The notes below the pieces were generated by a model. That model was not told where the DNA came from. It saw nothing but the letters and a program-made list of their open reading frames with translations, and made no database searches. A DNA stretch of 64,000 nt from Plantibacter sp. Leaf314 (GTDB taxonomy: Bacteria > Actinomycetota > Actinomycetes > Actinomycetales > Microbacteriaceae): contig NZ_LMOB01000002.1 of assembly GCF_001423185.1 (NCBI RefSeq), positions 67,573-131,572 on the forward strand, written 5' to 3'. Below are positions 54,539 through 60,814 of this stretch, piece by piece. A program made the position numbers and the translations under genes. The number at the start of each line of letters is the position of its first letter. The stretch's first letter is position 1.

Positions 54539-55771
54539 TCAGGCTCGCCCATGTCCCCGGGCGGCGAGGTCGGCCTCGATCGTCGTGGGGCGTCCCGTGA
54601 TCCGACCCGCGACGGCGCAGAGGGCACCCGTGGCCAGCAACAGGACGAGCGGCACGGTCCACGACCCGGTCACCGCATGGAGCAGGCTCACGACCAGCGG
54701 GCCCAGGGCACCGAGGGTGTAGCCGACGCTCTGGACGAATCCGCTCAGGGCGACAGCGCCGTCGTGACTCGCGGTCCGGAGGTTGATGAGGACCAGGGCG
54801 AGCGGGAACAGCAGGGGGCCGAGCCCCGCGAGCAGGACCCACAACCAGGTCAGGGTCGCCGGCCAGAGGAGCAAGCCGAGATAGCCGAGCACGAAACAGG
54901 CGCTCGCGACGTACACGAGGACCGCCACGTTCCGCAGCCGGGCGACGAGCATCGGGACGATGAGACTCGCCGGCACCCCCATCGCGGAGAAGAGCGAGAG
55001 CAGGAGACCGCCCTGCGCGGGCGTGACCCCCGCCACGTCGGTGACGATGGTGGGCAACCAGGTGAACATCGCGTAGGCGTTCAGCGACGAGGTGGCGAAC
55101 ACGGCGGCGATCGCCCAGGCGATCGGCGACCGGTGCACGAGGACCCGGCCGCGCGACTCCTCGATCTCCGGGTCGGTCGCGGCCTCGGCGCGGGCGTCCC
55201 GACGCTCCCTGACGATGAGCCCGATCCAGGGCACCACGGCCAGCATCGCGACGATGGACCACACGCCGAGCGACACGTGCCAACCCGCCGCCTCGGCCAC
55301 CGGCACGGCGACGAGCGGCGGCAGGAAGGTGCTCACCGACAGGACCGTCGCGTAGAGCGAGGTCACGAGGCCGACCCGGTCGGGGAAGTACTTCTTGACG
55401 AGCGGCGGGAGCACGACGTTTCCGATGCCGATGCCGGCGAAACAGAGCGCACTGCCGATCGCGAGGACGGCGAAGTGTGGCGCGAGGGATCGCACCAGGT
55501 GCCCGACCACGATCGACCCGAGCGCGATCAGCAGCACGGGCTCCAGGTGCAGCCGACGCACGAGGCGCGGCGTGAAGACGCCGAACAGGGCGAAGCACAG
55601 CGGCGGGAGCATGCCGAGCAGCCCCAGGCCGACCGAGCCGACACCGATGTCGCCGTCGATCTCGGCGAAGATCGGGGACAGTGACGTGACGGCCGTCCGC
55701 AGGTTCGCCGCGACGAGCACGATGCCGACGAGCGCCAGGACCCTTCCCCGCCAGAGGGGACGCGGCCCCAC
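54539..55771 (-). CDS. MFS transporter, CynX/NimT-type
   Basis: A 410-residue major facilitator, 12 helices. LVAANLRTAVTSLSPIFAEIDGDIGVGSVGLGLLGMLPPLCFALFGVFTPRLVRRLH (about 19-76) is the CynX/YeaN family N-terminus with its Asn-Leu-Arg and Pro-Leu motifs. FPDRVGLVTSLYATVLSVSTFLPPLVAVP and FVQSVGYTLGALGPLVVSLLH are other landmarks. Relatives move cyanate, nitroimidazoles or small organic ions. GTG 55771 overlaps the ribF stop by one base (TAGTG), so it is read with ribF. It has no evident functional link with flavin synthesis. Substrate unknown. Confidence 0.85.
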   Translation of the reverse strand: MGPRPLWRGRVLALVGIVLVAANLRTAVTSLSPIFAEIDGDIGVGSVGLGLLGMLPPLCFALFGVFTPRLVRRLHLEPVLLIALGSIVVGHLVRSLAPHFAVLAIGSALCFAGIGIGNVVLPPLVKKYFPDRVGLVTSLYATVLSVSTFLPPLVAVPVAEAAGWHVSLGVWSIVAMLAVVPWIGLIVRERRDARAEAATDPEIEESRGRVLVHRSPIAWAIAAVFATSSLNAYAMFTWLPTIVTDVAGVTPAQGGLLLSLFSAMGVPASLIVPMLVARLRNVAVLVYVASACFVLGYLGLLLWPATLTWLWVLLAGLGPLLFPLALVLINLRTASHDGAVALSGFVQSVGYTLGALGPLVVSLLHAVTGSWTVPLVLLLATGALCAVAGRITGRPTTIEADLAARGHGRA

Positions 55772-56703
55772 TAGGACAGCATCCGGCGTGCGCGCTCGAC
55801 GTCGTCGGTCATCTGGACGATCAGGGGCTCGATCCCGGTGAACGCGACCATGCCGCGGATCCGCTCCACGAACTGCACCTCGACCTCGTCGTCGTACAGG
55901 TCGAGGTCCGTCTCGTCGAGCACGTAGGCCTCGACCTGCTTCTGCGGCACCCCGTCGAAGGTCGGGTTGTTCCCGACGGAGATCGCTGCCGGGTAGTACC
56001 GACCGCGCCAGCGCAGCCAGCCGGCGTAGACCCCATCGGCGGGGATGAGCCCCTGGGAGTCGGGAGACAGGTTGGCGGTCGGGAACCCGAGTTCACGGCC
56101 ACGCTTCGCGCCGTGCACCACGATGCCGCGCACCTCCGGCGGACGACCGAGGAGCCGCGAAGCCTCACGGACGTCGCCCTCCTCCAGCAGTTCCCGGATC
56201 CAGGTGGACGACACGCGGCGGCCACCCTCCGGACGCACGTCGTCGACGACGTGCACCGAGAAGCCGTAGACCTCACCGAAGGACTCCAGGGTGGCGACGG
56301 TGCCGAGGCCCCGGTGCCCGAAGCGGAAGTCCTCGCCGACCAGCACCGTCTTCGCATGCAGCGCGCCGACGAGGATCGACGTGACGAACTCCTCGGGCGT
56401 CAACTGGGCGAGGGTCTGGTCGAAGCGGAGCAGCAGGGCGGCATCGACGCCCGCGGACGCCAACAGTCCGAGCTTCTGCTCGTTGCTGACGAGTGAGGCC
56501 GGGCAGCGGTCGGGGTTGATGAGACTCAACGGGTTGCGATCGAAGGTGACCGCGACCGAGTCGAGCCCGTCGGCTGCGGCCGCGTCGAGCAAGGCCGCGA
56601 TGACGGCGCGATGGCCGCTGTGGACGCCGTCGAACTTGCCGATGGTGACGGCTGAGGGCCCGAAGCCGTCTGGGACCTGGTCGAGCTCGGTGAAGGTGAT
56701 CAT
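55771..56703 (-). CDS. ribF: Bifunctional riboflavin kinase/FAD synthetase
   Basis: A 310-residue two-domain enzyme making FMN and FAD from riboflavin. The N-terminal nucleotidyltransferase domain has VTIGKFDGVHSGHRAVI (about 19-35, with the HxGH-type site), FDRNPLSLINPD and GEDFRFGHRGLGTVATL (about 122-138). The C-terminal riboflavin kinase has GAKRGRELGFPTANLSPD (about 196-213) and SVGNNPTFDGVPQKQVEAYVLDE (about 240-262). ATG 56703 overlaps the upstream small membrane protein stop (ATGA). No FMN riboswitch is seen. It lies in the truB-ribF neighbourhood common in actinobacteria, although two small membrane proteins separate them here. Confidence 0.96.
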   Translation of the reverse strand: MITFTELDQVPDGFGPSAVTIGKFDGVHSGHRAVIAALLDAAAADGLDSVAVTFDRNPLSLINPDRCPASLVSNEQKLGLLASAGVDAALLLRFDQTLAQLTPEEFVTSILVGALHAKTVLVGEDFRFGHRGLGTVATLESFGEVYGFSVHVVDDVRPEGGRRVSSTWIRELLEEGDVREASRLLGRPPEVRGIVVHGAKRGRELGFPTANLSPDSQGLIPADGVYAGWLRWRGRYYPAAISVGNNPTFDGVPQKQVEAYVLDETDLDLYDDEVEVQFVERIRGMVAFTGIEPLIVQMTDDVERARRMLS

Positions 56704-57119
56704 TTCGTGGAGCGCCGATGTCCGGCCAGCCACCACAGTCCGAGGACCGGGAGGACGAGCGGGATGAAGACGTACCCGCGACCGAAGACGGACCACACGG
56801 TGTCGTGGGGGAAGAGTTCCGGATCGAACAGGCTCAGCAAGCCGACGATCAACACCCCGGCGAGTTCGAATGAGATCGTGCCCCAGGCGATCCGTCGCCA
56901 CGCCGCCCCTGGGGCCACGAGCGACGCGGTGGCCAGGATGTACACCACGGCCGCGACGGCGGAGAGCACGTAGGCCAGCGGTGCTTCGTCGAACTTGGTC
57001 GTGATCTGCACCACCGAGCGACCCGTGGCGGCCAGCGCGAGGATCCCGTAGACGGCGACGAGCACGACCCCGACACCACGGACGCGTGGACGGGACGGAG
57101 CGGTGGTGGGGAGAGCCAT
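56700..57119 (-). CDS. Four-helix membrane protein upstream of ribF
   Basis: A 139-residue membrane protein with four predicted helices (VVLVAVYGILALAATG, YVLSAVAAVVYILATASL, TISFELAGVLIVGLLSLF, FIPLVLPVLGLWWLAG). No signature of a named family is seen. Its stop overlaps the ribF start (ATGA), so the two are translationally coupled. An ATTCTA box (minus-strand TAGAAT, 57129-57134) is nine bases before ATG 57119 and may be its own promoter. Homologues at this place are frequent in Microbacteriaceae; function unknown. Confidence 0.75.
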   Translation of the reverse strand: MALPTTAPSRPRVRGVGVVLVAVYGILALAATGRSVVQITTKFDEAPLAYVLSAVAAVVYILATASLVAPGAAWRRIAWGTISFELAGVLIVGLLSLFDPELFPHDTVWSVFGRGYVFIPLVLPVLGLWWLAGHRRSTK

Positions 57120-57189
57120 GACCCATCGATTCTATGTGATCCGGACCGGCGGCCCGGCCCTTCGGAGCCTCGACGGCGGCGCGGACCGC

Positions 57190-57558
57190 TCAGGCGAGTT
57201 GCACGCTCCAGATCTGCTCCATGCGGTACAGCATCACGGCGACGGCGAGACACACGACCCCGAGGACGACCGTCGACCACCGACCCCGCTCGACGAGTGC
57301 CCAGAACCCCCCGGCGATCGGCAGGATCATGGCTGAGATGAGATAGGTGAAGAACTCGGGCACGCTTCCGGTGGCCGTGTTCCCGAAGGCCGGCGCGGCG
57401 ATGGAGACGACGAGCTGCGCGACGAGGAGCAGCTCGACGAGGGCCGTGGCCCCCATGGTCAGGTCGCTCGGCGGACGACCGATCAGCCCGAACACGACGC
57501 AGAGGAGCCCGGCCACGACGGCGACCCCGATCTGGACGACGGTGAACCACTCGATCAT
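57190..57558 (-). CDS. Four-helix membrane protein downstream of truB
   Basis: A 122-residue membrane protein with four predicted helices (VVQIGVAVVAGLLCVVFGLIG, ATALVELLLVAQLVVSIAA, FFTYLISAMILPIAGGFWALV, STVVLGVVCLAVAVMLY). ATG 57558 overlaps the truB stop as ATGA. It shares the helix count with the neighbouring ribF-linked protein, but the sequences are not obviously alike. Function unknown; the tight coupling to truB and its place in the translation block may reflect gene order conservation only. Confidence 0.75.
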   Translation of the reverse strand: MIEWFTVVQIGVAVVAGLLCVVFGLIGRPPSDLTMGATALVELLLVAQLVVSIAAPAFGNTATGSVPEFFTYLISAMILPIAGGFWALVERGRWSTVVLGVVCLAVAVMLYRMEQIWSVQLA

Positions 57559-58490
57559 GCCGGCTCCTCGGCGGGGAAGTTCACGATCGACTTCAGGGAG
57601 CCACCGCGCCGTTCGACGAGCCCCACCAACCGGCCGTCGGGCGCGATGGCCGCGATCGGGCCGGAGTGCCCGGCCGGCAGCTCGCGGTCGAGACGCTTCC
57701 CGTGGCCGAGGTCGACGGACTCCTGCTCCGTCAGCTCGAGCGCGCCGAACAGCTGCCGGGCGACGTCGGCGGGGCGCAGGAGCGCGCGCTCGACGTCGAG
57801 CTCGTCGATGGTCGAGGCCGCATGGACGTCGAACGGTCCGATCCTCGTCCGACGCAGGGCGGTCAGATGCCCGCCGACGCCGAGCGACGCACCGAGGTCG
57901 CGGGCGAGCGCGCGGATGTACGTGCCGGACGAGCAGACCACCCGGACGTCGACGTCGACGACCGTGCCCGTTCGGCGGATGTCCGACACGTCGAAGGCAC
58001 TCACCGTCACCGCGCGCGACTTCAGCTCGACCTCGATCCCCTGACGGGCCAGGGCGTACGCCCGCTTCCCACCGACCTTGATGGCGCTCACCGTGCTCGG
58101 AACCTGCTCGATGTCGCCCGTCAGCGGACGGATCGCCGCGATGATCGCCGCGTCGTCGACGGCTGCCACCGCGCCCCGGTCGGCGCGCTCGGTGACCTCA
58201 CCCTCGGCGTCGTCGGTGGAGGTGGCCTCGCCGAGCCGGATGGTCGCCGTGTACTCCTTGTCGAGACCGACGATGAAGGTCAGCAGTCGCGTCGACGATC
58301 GGATACCGAGGACGAGCAGTCCGGTGGCCATCGGGTCGAGCGTGCCGGCGTGGCCCACCTTGCGCGTGCCCGCGAGGCGCCGGACCCGCGCGACCGCATC
58401 GTGCGAGGTGTGCCCCTGCGGTTTGTCGATGAGGAGGACACCGGGCTGCGCAGCCGCGGATCCGGGTGCTGCTGCGTTGTTCTCGACCAC
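57555..58490 (-). CDS. truB: tRNA pseudouridine(55) synthase
   Basis: A 311-residue TruB that makes pseudouridine 55 in the T-loop of tRNA. VLLIDKPQGHTSHDAVARVRRLAGTRKVGHAGTLDPMATGLLVLGI (about 18-63) carries the catalytic Asp52 in GTLDPMATG. YTATIRLGEATSTDDAEGE and CSSGTYIRALARDLGASLG (about 190-208) complete the fold; a C-terminal PUA-like tail (SGPIAAIAPDGRLVGLV) is short. GTG 58490 is preceded by TAGCGT with a six-base gap (58497-58502), so it is leaderless and has its own promoter. Confidence 0.95.
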   Translation of the reverse strand: MVENNAAAPGSAAAQPGVLLIDKPQGHTSHDAVARVRRLAGTRKVGHAGTLDPMATGLLVLGIRSSTRLLTFIVGLDKEYTATIRLGEATSTDDAEGEVTERADRGAVAAVDDAAIIAAIRPLTGDIEQVPSTVSAIKVGGKRAYALARQGIEVELKSRAVTVSAFDVSDIRRTGTVVDVDVRVVCSSGTYIRALARDLGASLGVGGHLTALRRTRIGPFDVHAASTIDELDVERALLRPADVARQLFGALELTEQESVDLGHGKRLDRELPAGHSGPIAAIAPDGRLVGLVERRGGSLKSIVNFPAEEPA

Positions 58491-58576
58491 GTTGCAACGC
58501 TACCAGCGGCCGTCGGCGCCCACGGCCGAGCGCCGAGCCGAGCGGCCCTGGGCCGAGCCGAGCGGCCGCGCGCCGC

Positions 58577-59251
58577 TCAGCAGAAGTCGGCGAAGATCCG
58601 CCGAGGATGCCGCTCGTCGGTGTTGTCGACGATCGCGGTCGCCCGGGCGGTCGGGTCGTCGTCCTTCCGGTAGAGCGCCTGCCCACCGACGTAGCGCGCG
58701 TTCGACGGCGCCGCGGGGTCGGCGTCGACACCCAGCGTGTCGTGCAGCCGCGCATAGGCCACGTCCAGCGGGACGTCGACCCACACGGATGCGTGCCAGA
58801 GTCCGCGGAGCTCGGGACGGTTGAGGAACACGCCGTCCACGATCAGGACCGCGTCCTGCGGCCCGGTCGTCCACCGGAGTGGCGCGCCGACGTCGCGTTC
58901 CTCGTCGAACCCCACCAGCTGGAACCCGGTGCTGCCCGCCAGGCGGAACGGCTCGATCAGCACTCGTCGGAGGAGTGAGTAGTCGAAGGAGTCGTCCCAG
59001 AACCCCTCTGCCGAGTCCCGGCCGCGCGCATACCGTTCCTCGCGTGGTCGGTGGAAGTCGTCGATCGACGCCCGGAACACGGCACGCCCGCCCTCGTCGA
59101 ACACCTCGGCGAGACCATCGGCGAACGCGGCCGTGCCGGACCCTCCGATCCCGTCGACCGCGATCATGGTGCGGCCGCGCGGGTAGTCCCGTTGGAACTG
59201 GTCTCGCAGCTGCCGCAGCAGCTCGATCCGTGGCGTCGTGACGAGCTTCAT
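58577..59251 (-). CDS. Uridine kinase-like P-loop protein with altered Walker A
   Basis: A 224-residue protein of the uridine kinase-like NTPase family. The fold is clear: IAVDGIGGSGTAAFADGLAEVFDEGGRAVFRASIDDFHRPREERYARG (about 29-77), then DGVFLNRPELRGLWHASVWVDVP and a C-terminal lid (YRKDDDPTARATAIVDNTD). The Walker A loop reads GIGGSGTA instead of GxxxxGK(S/T), so the invariant lysine is Thr and the next Ser/Thr is Ala. The Asp-Asp-Phe-His segment that binds substrate or metal is intact. Catalysis is doubtful; it may bind nucleotide weakly or have another role. ATG 59251 lies seven bases after TAGGCT, leaderless, back-to-back with mutY. Confidence 0.75.
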   Translation of the reverse strand: MKLVTTPRIELLRQLRDQFQRDYPRGRTMIAVDGIGGSGTAAFADGLAEVFDEGGRAVFRASIDDFHRPREERYARGRDSAEGFWDDSFDYSLLRRVLIEPFRLAGSTGFQLVGFDEERDVGAPLRWTTGPQDAVLIVDGVFLNRPELRGLWHASVWVDVPLDVAYARLHDTLGVDADPAAPSNARYVGGQALYRKDDDPTARATAIVDNTDERHPRRIFADFC

Positions 59252-59258
59252 GGCGCCG

Positions 59259-59283
59259 AGCCTACCCGGGCGGATCGTAGGCT
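59259..59283. promoter_or_regulatory. Overlapping divergent leaderless promoters (udk-like/mutY)
   Basis: Minus-strand -10 TAGGCT (plus AGCCTA, 59259-59264) and plus-strand -10 TAGGCT (59278-59283) are only 13 bases apart. The two -35 regions therefore overlap the opposite -10 boxes, so RNA polymerase can probably occupy only one at a time. Confidence 0.6.
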
Positions 59284-59289
59284 GGTGCG

Positions 59290-60174
59290 GTGCCGTCCGA
59301 CCCTTGCGACCTCGCCCCCCTCGTCACGGACTGGTTCCGCGCCAACGCGCGCGACCTGCCGTGGCGACGTCCCGGGTTCCCGGCGTGGGGCACCCTCGTG
59401 TCGGAGTTCATGCTGCAGCAGACCCAGGTCAGCCGGGTGATCCCGCGCCTCGAGGAGTGGCTCGGGCGCTGGCCGGCTCCCGCCGACCTCGCGGCGGAAC
59501 CGCCCGCCGAAGCCGTCCGCGCCTGGGGTCGCCTCGGCTACCCGCGTCGCGCGCTCTGGTTGCACGCCGCCGCCACACAGATCACCGAGCGACACGGCGG
59601 GGTCGTCCCGTCGGACGTCGACCAGCTCCTCGCGCTCACCGGCATCGGCGACTACACGGCGCGCGCCGTCGCGGTCTTCGCCTACGGCGACCGGCATCCG
59701 GTGGTGGACACGAACACCCGCCGCGTGATCGCCCGCGCCGTCGGTGGTCAGGCGGAGCCCGGACCGCCGAACGCGAAGGTCGACCTCCCGGCGATGGAGG
59801 GCCTGCTGCCCGAGGACCGGGCCGAGGCGGCGGTGTTCAACGCGGGCATGATGGAGATCGGTGCGATCGTGTGCACGGCGAGGTCTCCCCGGTGCGAGGA
59901 GTGCCCGCTCCGCGAGGTGTGCGCCTGGCGGGCGGCCGGGTATCCGGCCTACGACGGACCGGTCAAGACGAAGCAGAAGCAGTTCGCGGGCAGCGACCGA
60001 CAGGTTCGAGGCATCATCATGGCGGAGCTGCGCTCGACCCACCGGTCACTGACGGAGGAGGAACTCCGCGGTCGTTGGCCCGATGGCGCACAGTTCGAGC
60101 GCGCATTGGCAGGGCTCGTCGCCGACCGCTTGGCGGTCCGCATCGACGGCGGCTACGCGCTCCCCCACGAGTGA
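59290..60174 (+). CDS. mutY: A/G-specific adenine glycosylase
   Basis: A 294-residue MutY; removes adenine mispaired with 8-oxoguanine. WGTLVSEFMLQQTQVSRVIPRLEEWL (about 32-57, EFMLQQTQV), the helix-hairpin-helix LTGIGDYTARAVAVFAYG (about 116-133, followed by Asp in VVDTNTRRVIARA) and the iron-sulfur ligands in CTARSPRCEECPLREVC (Cys spacing 6-2-5, about 195-211) are present. It is shorter than E. coli MutY (350) and ends soon after a small winged domain, without a full C-terminal NUDIX-like 8-oxoG recognition domain. GTG 59290 lies six bases after TAGGCT, leaderless. Its stop is followed by a repeat hairpin shared with rbfA. Confidence 0.94.
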   Translation: MPSDPCDLAPLVTDWFRANARDLPWRRPGFPAWGTLVSEFMLQQTQVSRVIPRLEEWLGRWPAPADLAAEPPAEAVRAWGRLGYPRRALWLHAAATQITERHGGVVPSDVDQLLALTGIGDYTARAVAVFAYGDRHPVVDTNTRRVIARAVGGQAEPGPPNAKVDLPAMEGLLPEDRAEAAVFNAGMMEIGAIVCTARSPRCEECPLREVCAWRAAGYPAYDGPVKTKQKQFAGSDRQVRGIIMAELRSTHRSLTEEELRGRWPDGAQFERALAGLVADRLAVRIDGGYALPHE

Positions 60175-60178
60175 ACGC

Positions 60179-60231
60179 CGACAGGCTCAGCGATCGGACC
60201 CCGAAGGGCGGTCCCTGAGCCTGTCGAAGGG
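60179..60231. repeat. Inverted pair of CTTCGACAGGCTCAG-type repeats, mutY/rbfA terminator
   Basis: CGACAGGCTCAG (60179-60190) and CTGAGCCTGTCG (60215-60226) form a 12-bp perfect stem; GGACC and GGTCC extend it inside. The right half (60210-60231) is identical to the 22-bp element at 13953-13974 in reverse. A further partial copy follows near 60233-60250. It separates the convergent mutY and rbfA genes and probably works as a two-way terminator. Confidence 0.75.
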
Positions 60232-60259
60232 TGGTCGCCGAGCCTGCCGGAGCCCGGTC

Positions 60260-60697
60260 CTAGGCCTCGGCGTCGGCGTCGCGCGGCTTGACGTAGGGGT
60301 CCTCGTCACCGGCGTACGCGGCACCGGCGGCCAGACCGGCCACCTCGGTGTCGCGGTTCTTCGCTTCGCGGAGCAGATCCTCGATGTGCTGTGCGTTCTC
60401 GGGGATCGCGTCCAGGAAGAAGTCGAGGCTCGGGGTGAGCCGGGTGTTGATGTTGCGGCCGATCTCGGCACGCAACAGCCCCTTCGCGGACTCGAGCGCC
60501 GCCGAGGTGTCGGCGCGCTCCTCGTCGGAGCCGTACACCGTGTAGAACACGTTCGCGTGCTGGAGGTCGCCGGTCACCTGGACGTCGGTGATCGTCACGA
60601 AACCGAGCCGCGGGTCGCGGATGCCCTTGTCCAACCGCTTGGCGATGACTTCTTTGATCCGGTCCGCCAACTTGCGGGCCCTGGGGTTCTCTGCCAT
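60260..60697 (-). CDS. rbfA: 30S ribosome-binding factor A
   Basis: A 145-residue KH-fold protein. MAENPRARKLADRIKEVIAKRLDKGIRDPRLGFVTITDVQVTGDLQHANVFYTVYG (1-56) is the family core; LLRAEIGRNINTRLTPSLDFFLDAI (about 74-98) carries the type II KH helices. It acts in late 30S maturation and cold adaptation. ATG 60697 follows GAGGAGG; longer in-frame sequence upstream crosses the leader hairpin and is rejected. Downstream of infB as usual, but a strong terminator at 60769-60800 and a TATATT -10 box between them indicate separate transcription. The C-terminus is acidic and variable. Confidence 0.95.
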   Translation of the reverse strand: MAENPRARKLADRIKEVIAKRLDKGIRDPRLGFVTITDVQVTGDLQHANVFYTVYGSDEERADTSAALESAKGLLRAEIGRNINTRLTPSLDFFLDAIPENAQHIEDLLREAKNRDTEVAGLAAGAAYAGDEDPYVKPRDADAEA

Positions 60698-60715
60698 CTC
60701 GTCCTCCTCTGATGA

Positions 60716-60741
60716 CCGCCGGGCGGACGACCGCCCGGCGG
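60716..60741. promoter_or_regulatory. Leader hairpin of rbfA
   Basis: CCGCCGGGCGG-ACGA-CCGCCCGGCGG is an 11-bp perfect stem ending 18 bases before the rbfA ATG, close to its ribosome site. It lies in the leader of the transcript from TATATT (plus AATATA at 60754-60759). It could modulate translation initiation. Confidence 0.45.
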
Positions 60742-60768
60742 GGTGCTGCACACAATATAAGCAGGAAT

Positions 60769-60800
60769 CCCCGCCGTCCTCCCTGAGGAGGACGACGGGG
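60769..60800. terminator. Intrinsic terminator of infB
   Basis: CCCCGCCGTCCTCC-CTGA-GGAGGACGACGGGG is a 14-bp stem with one mismatch, 15 bases past the infB stop. On the minus strand it is followed by GATTCCTGCTTATATTG, a T-rich tract, so this is a good intrinsic terminator. Confidence 0.85.
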
Positions 60801-60814
60801 ACCGGCCGAGCGGA

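Noticed and set aside
56704..57126. FMN riboswitch upstream of ribF
   Set aside because: The upstream sequence is coding for a membrane protein that overlaps ribF by 4 bp; no RFN-type conserved helices were recognisable.
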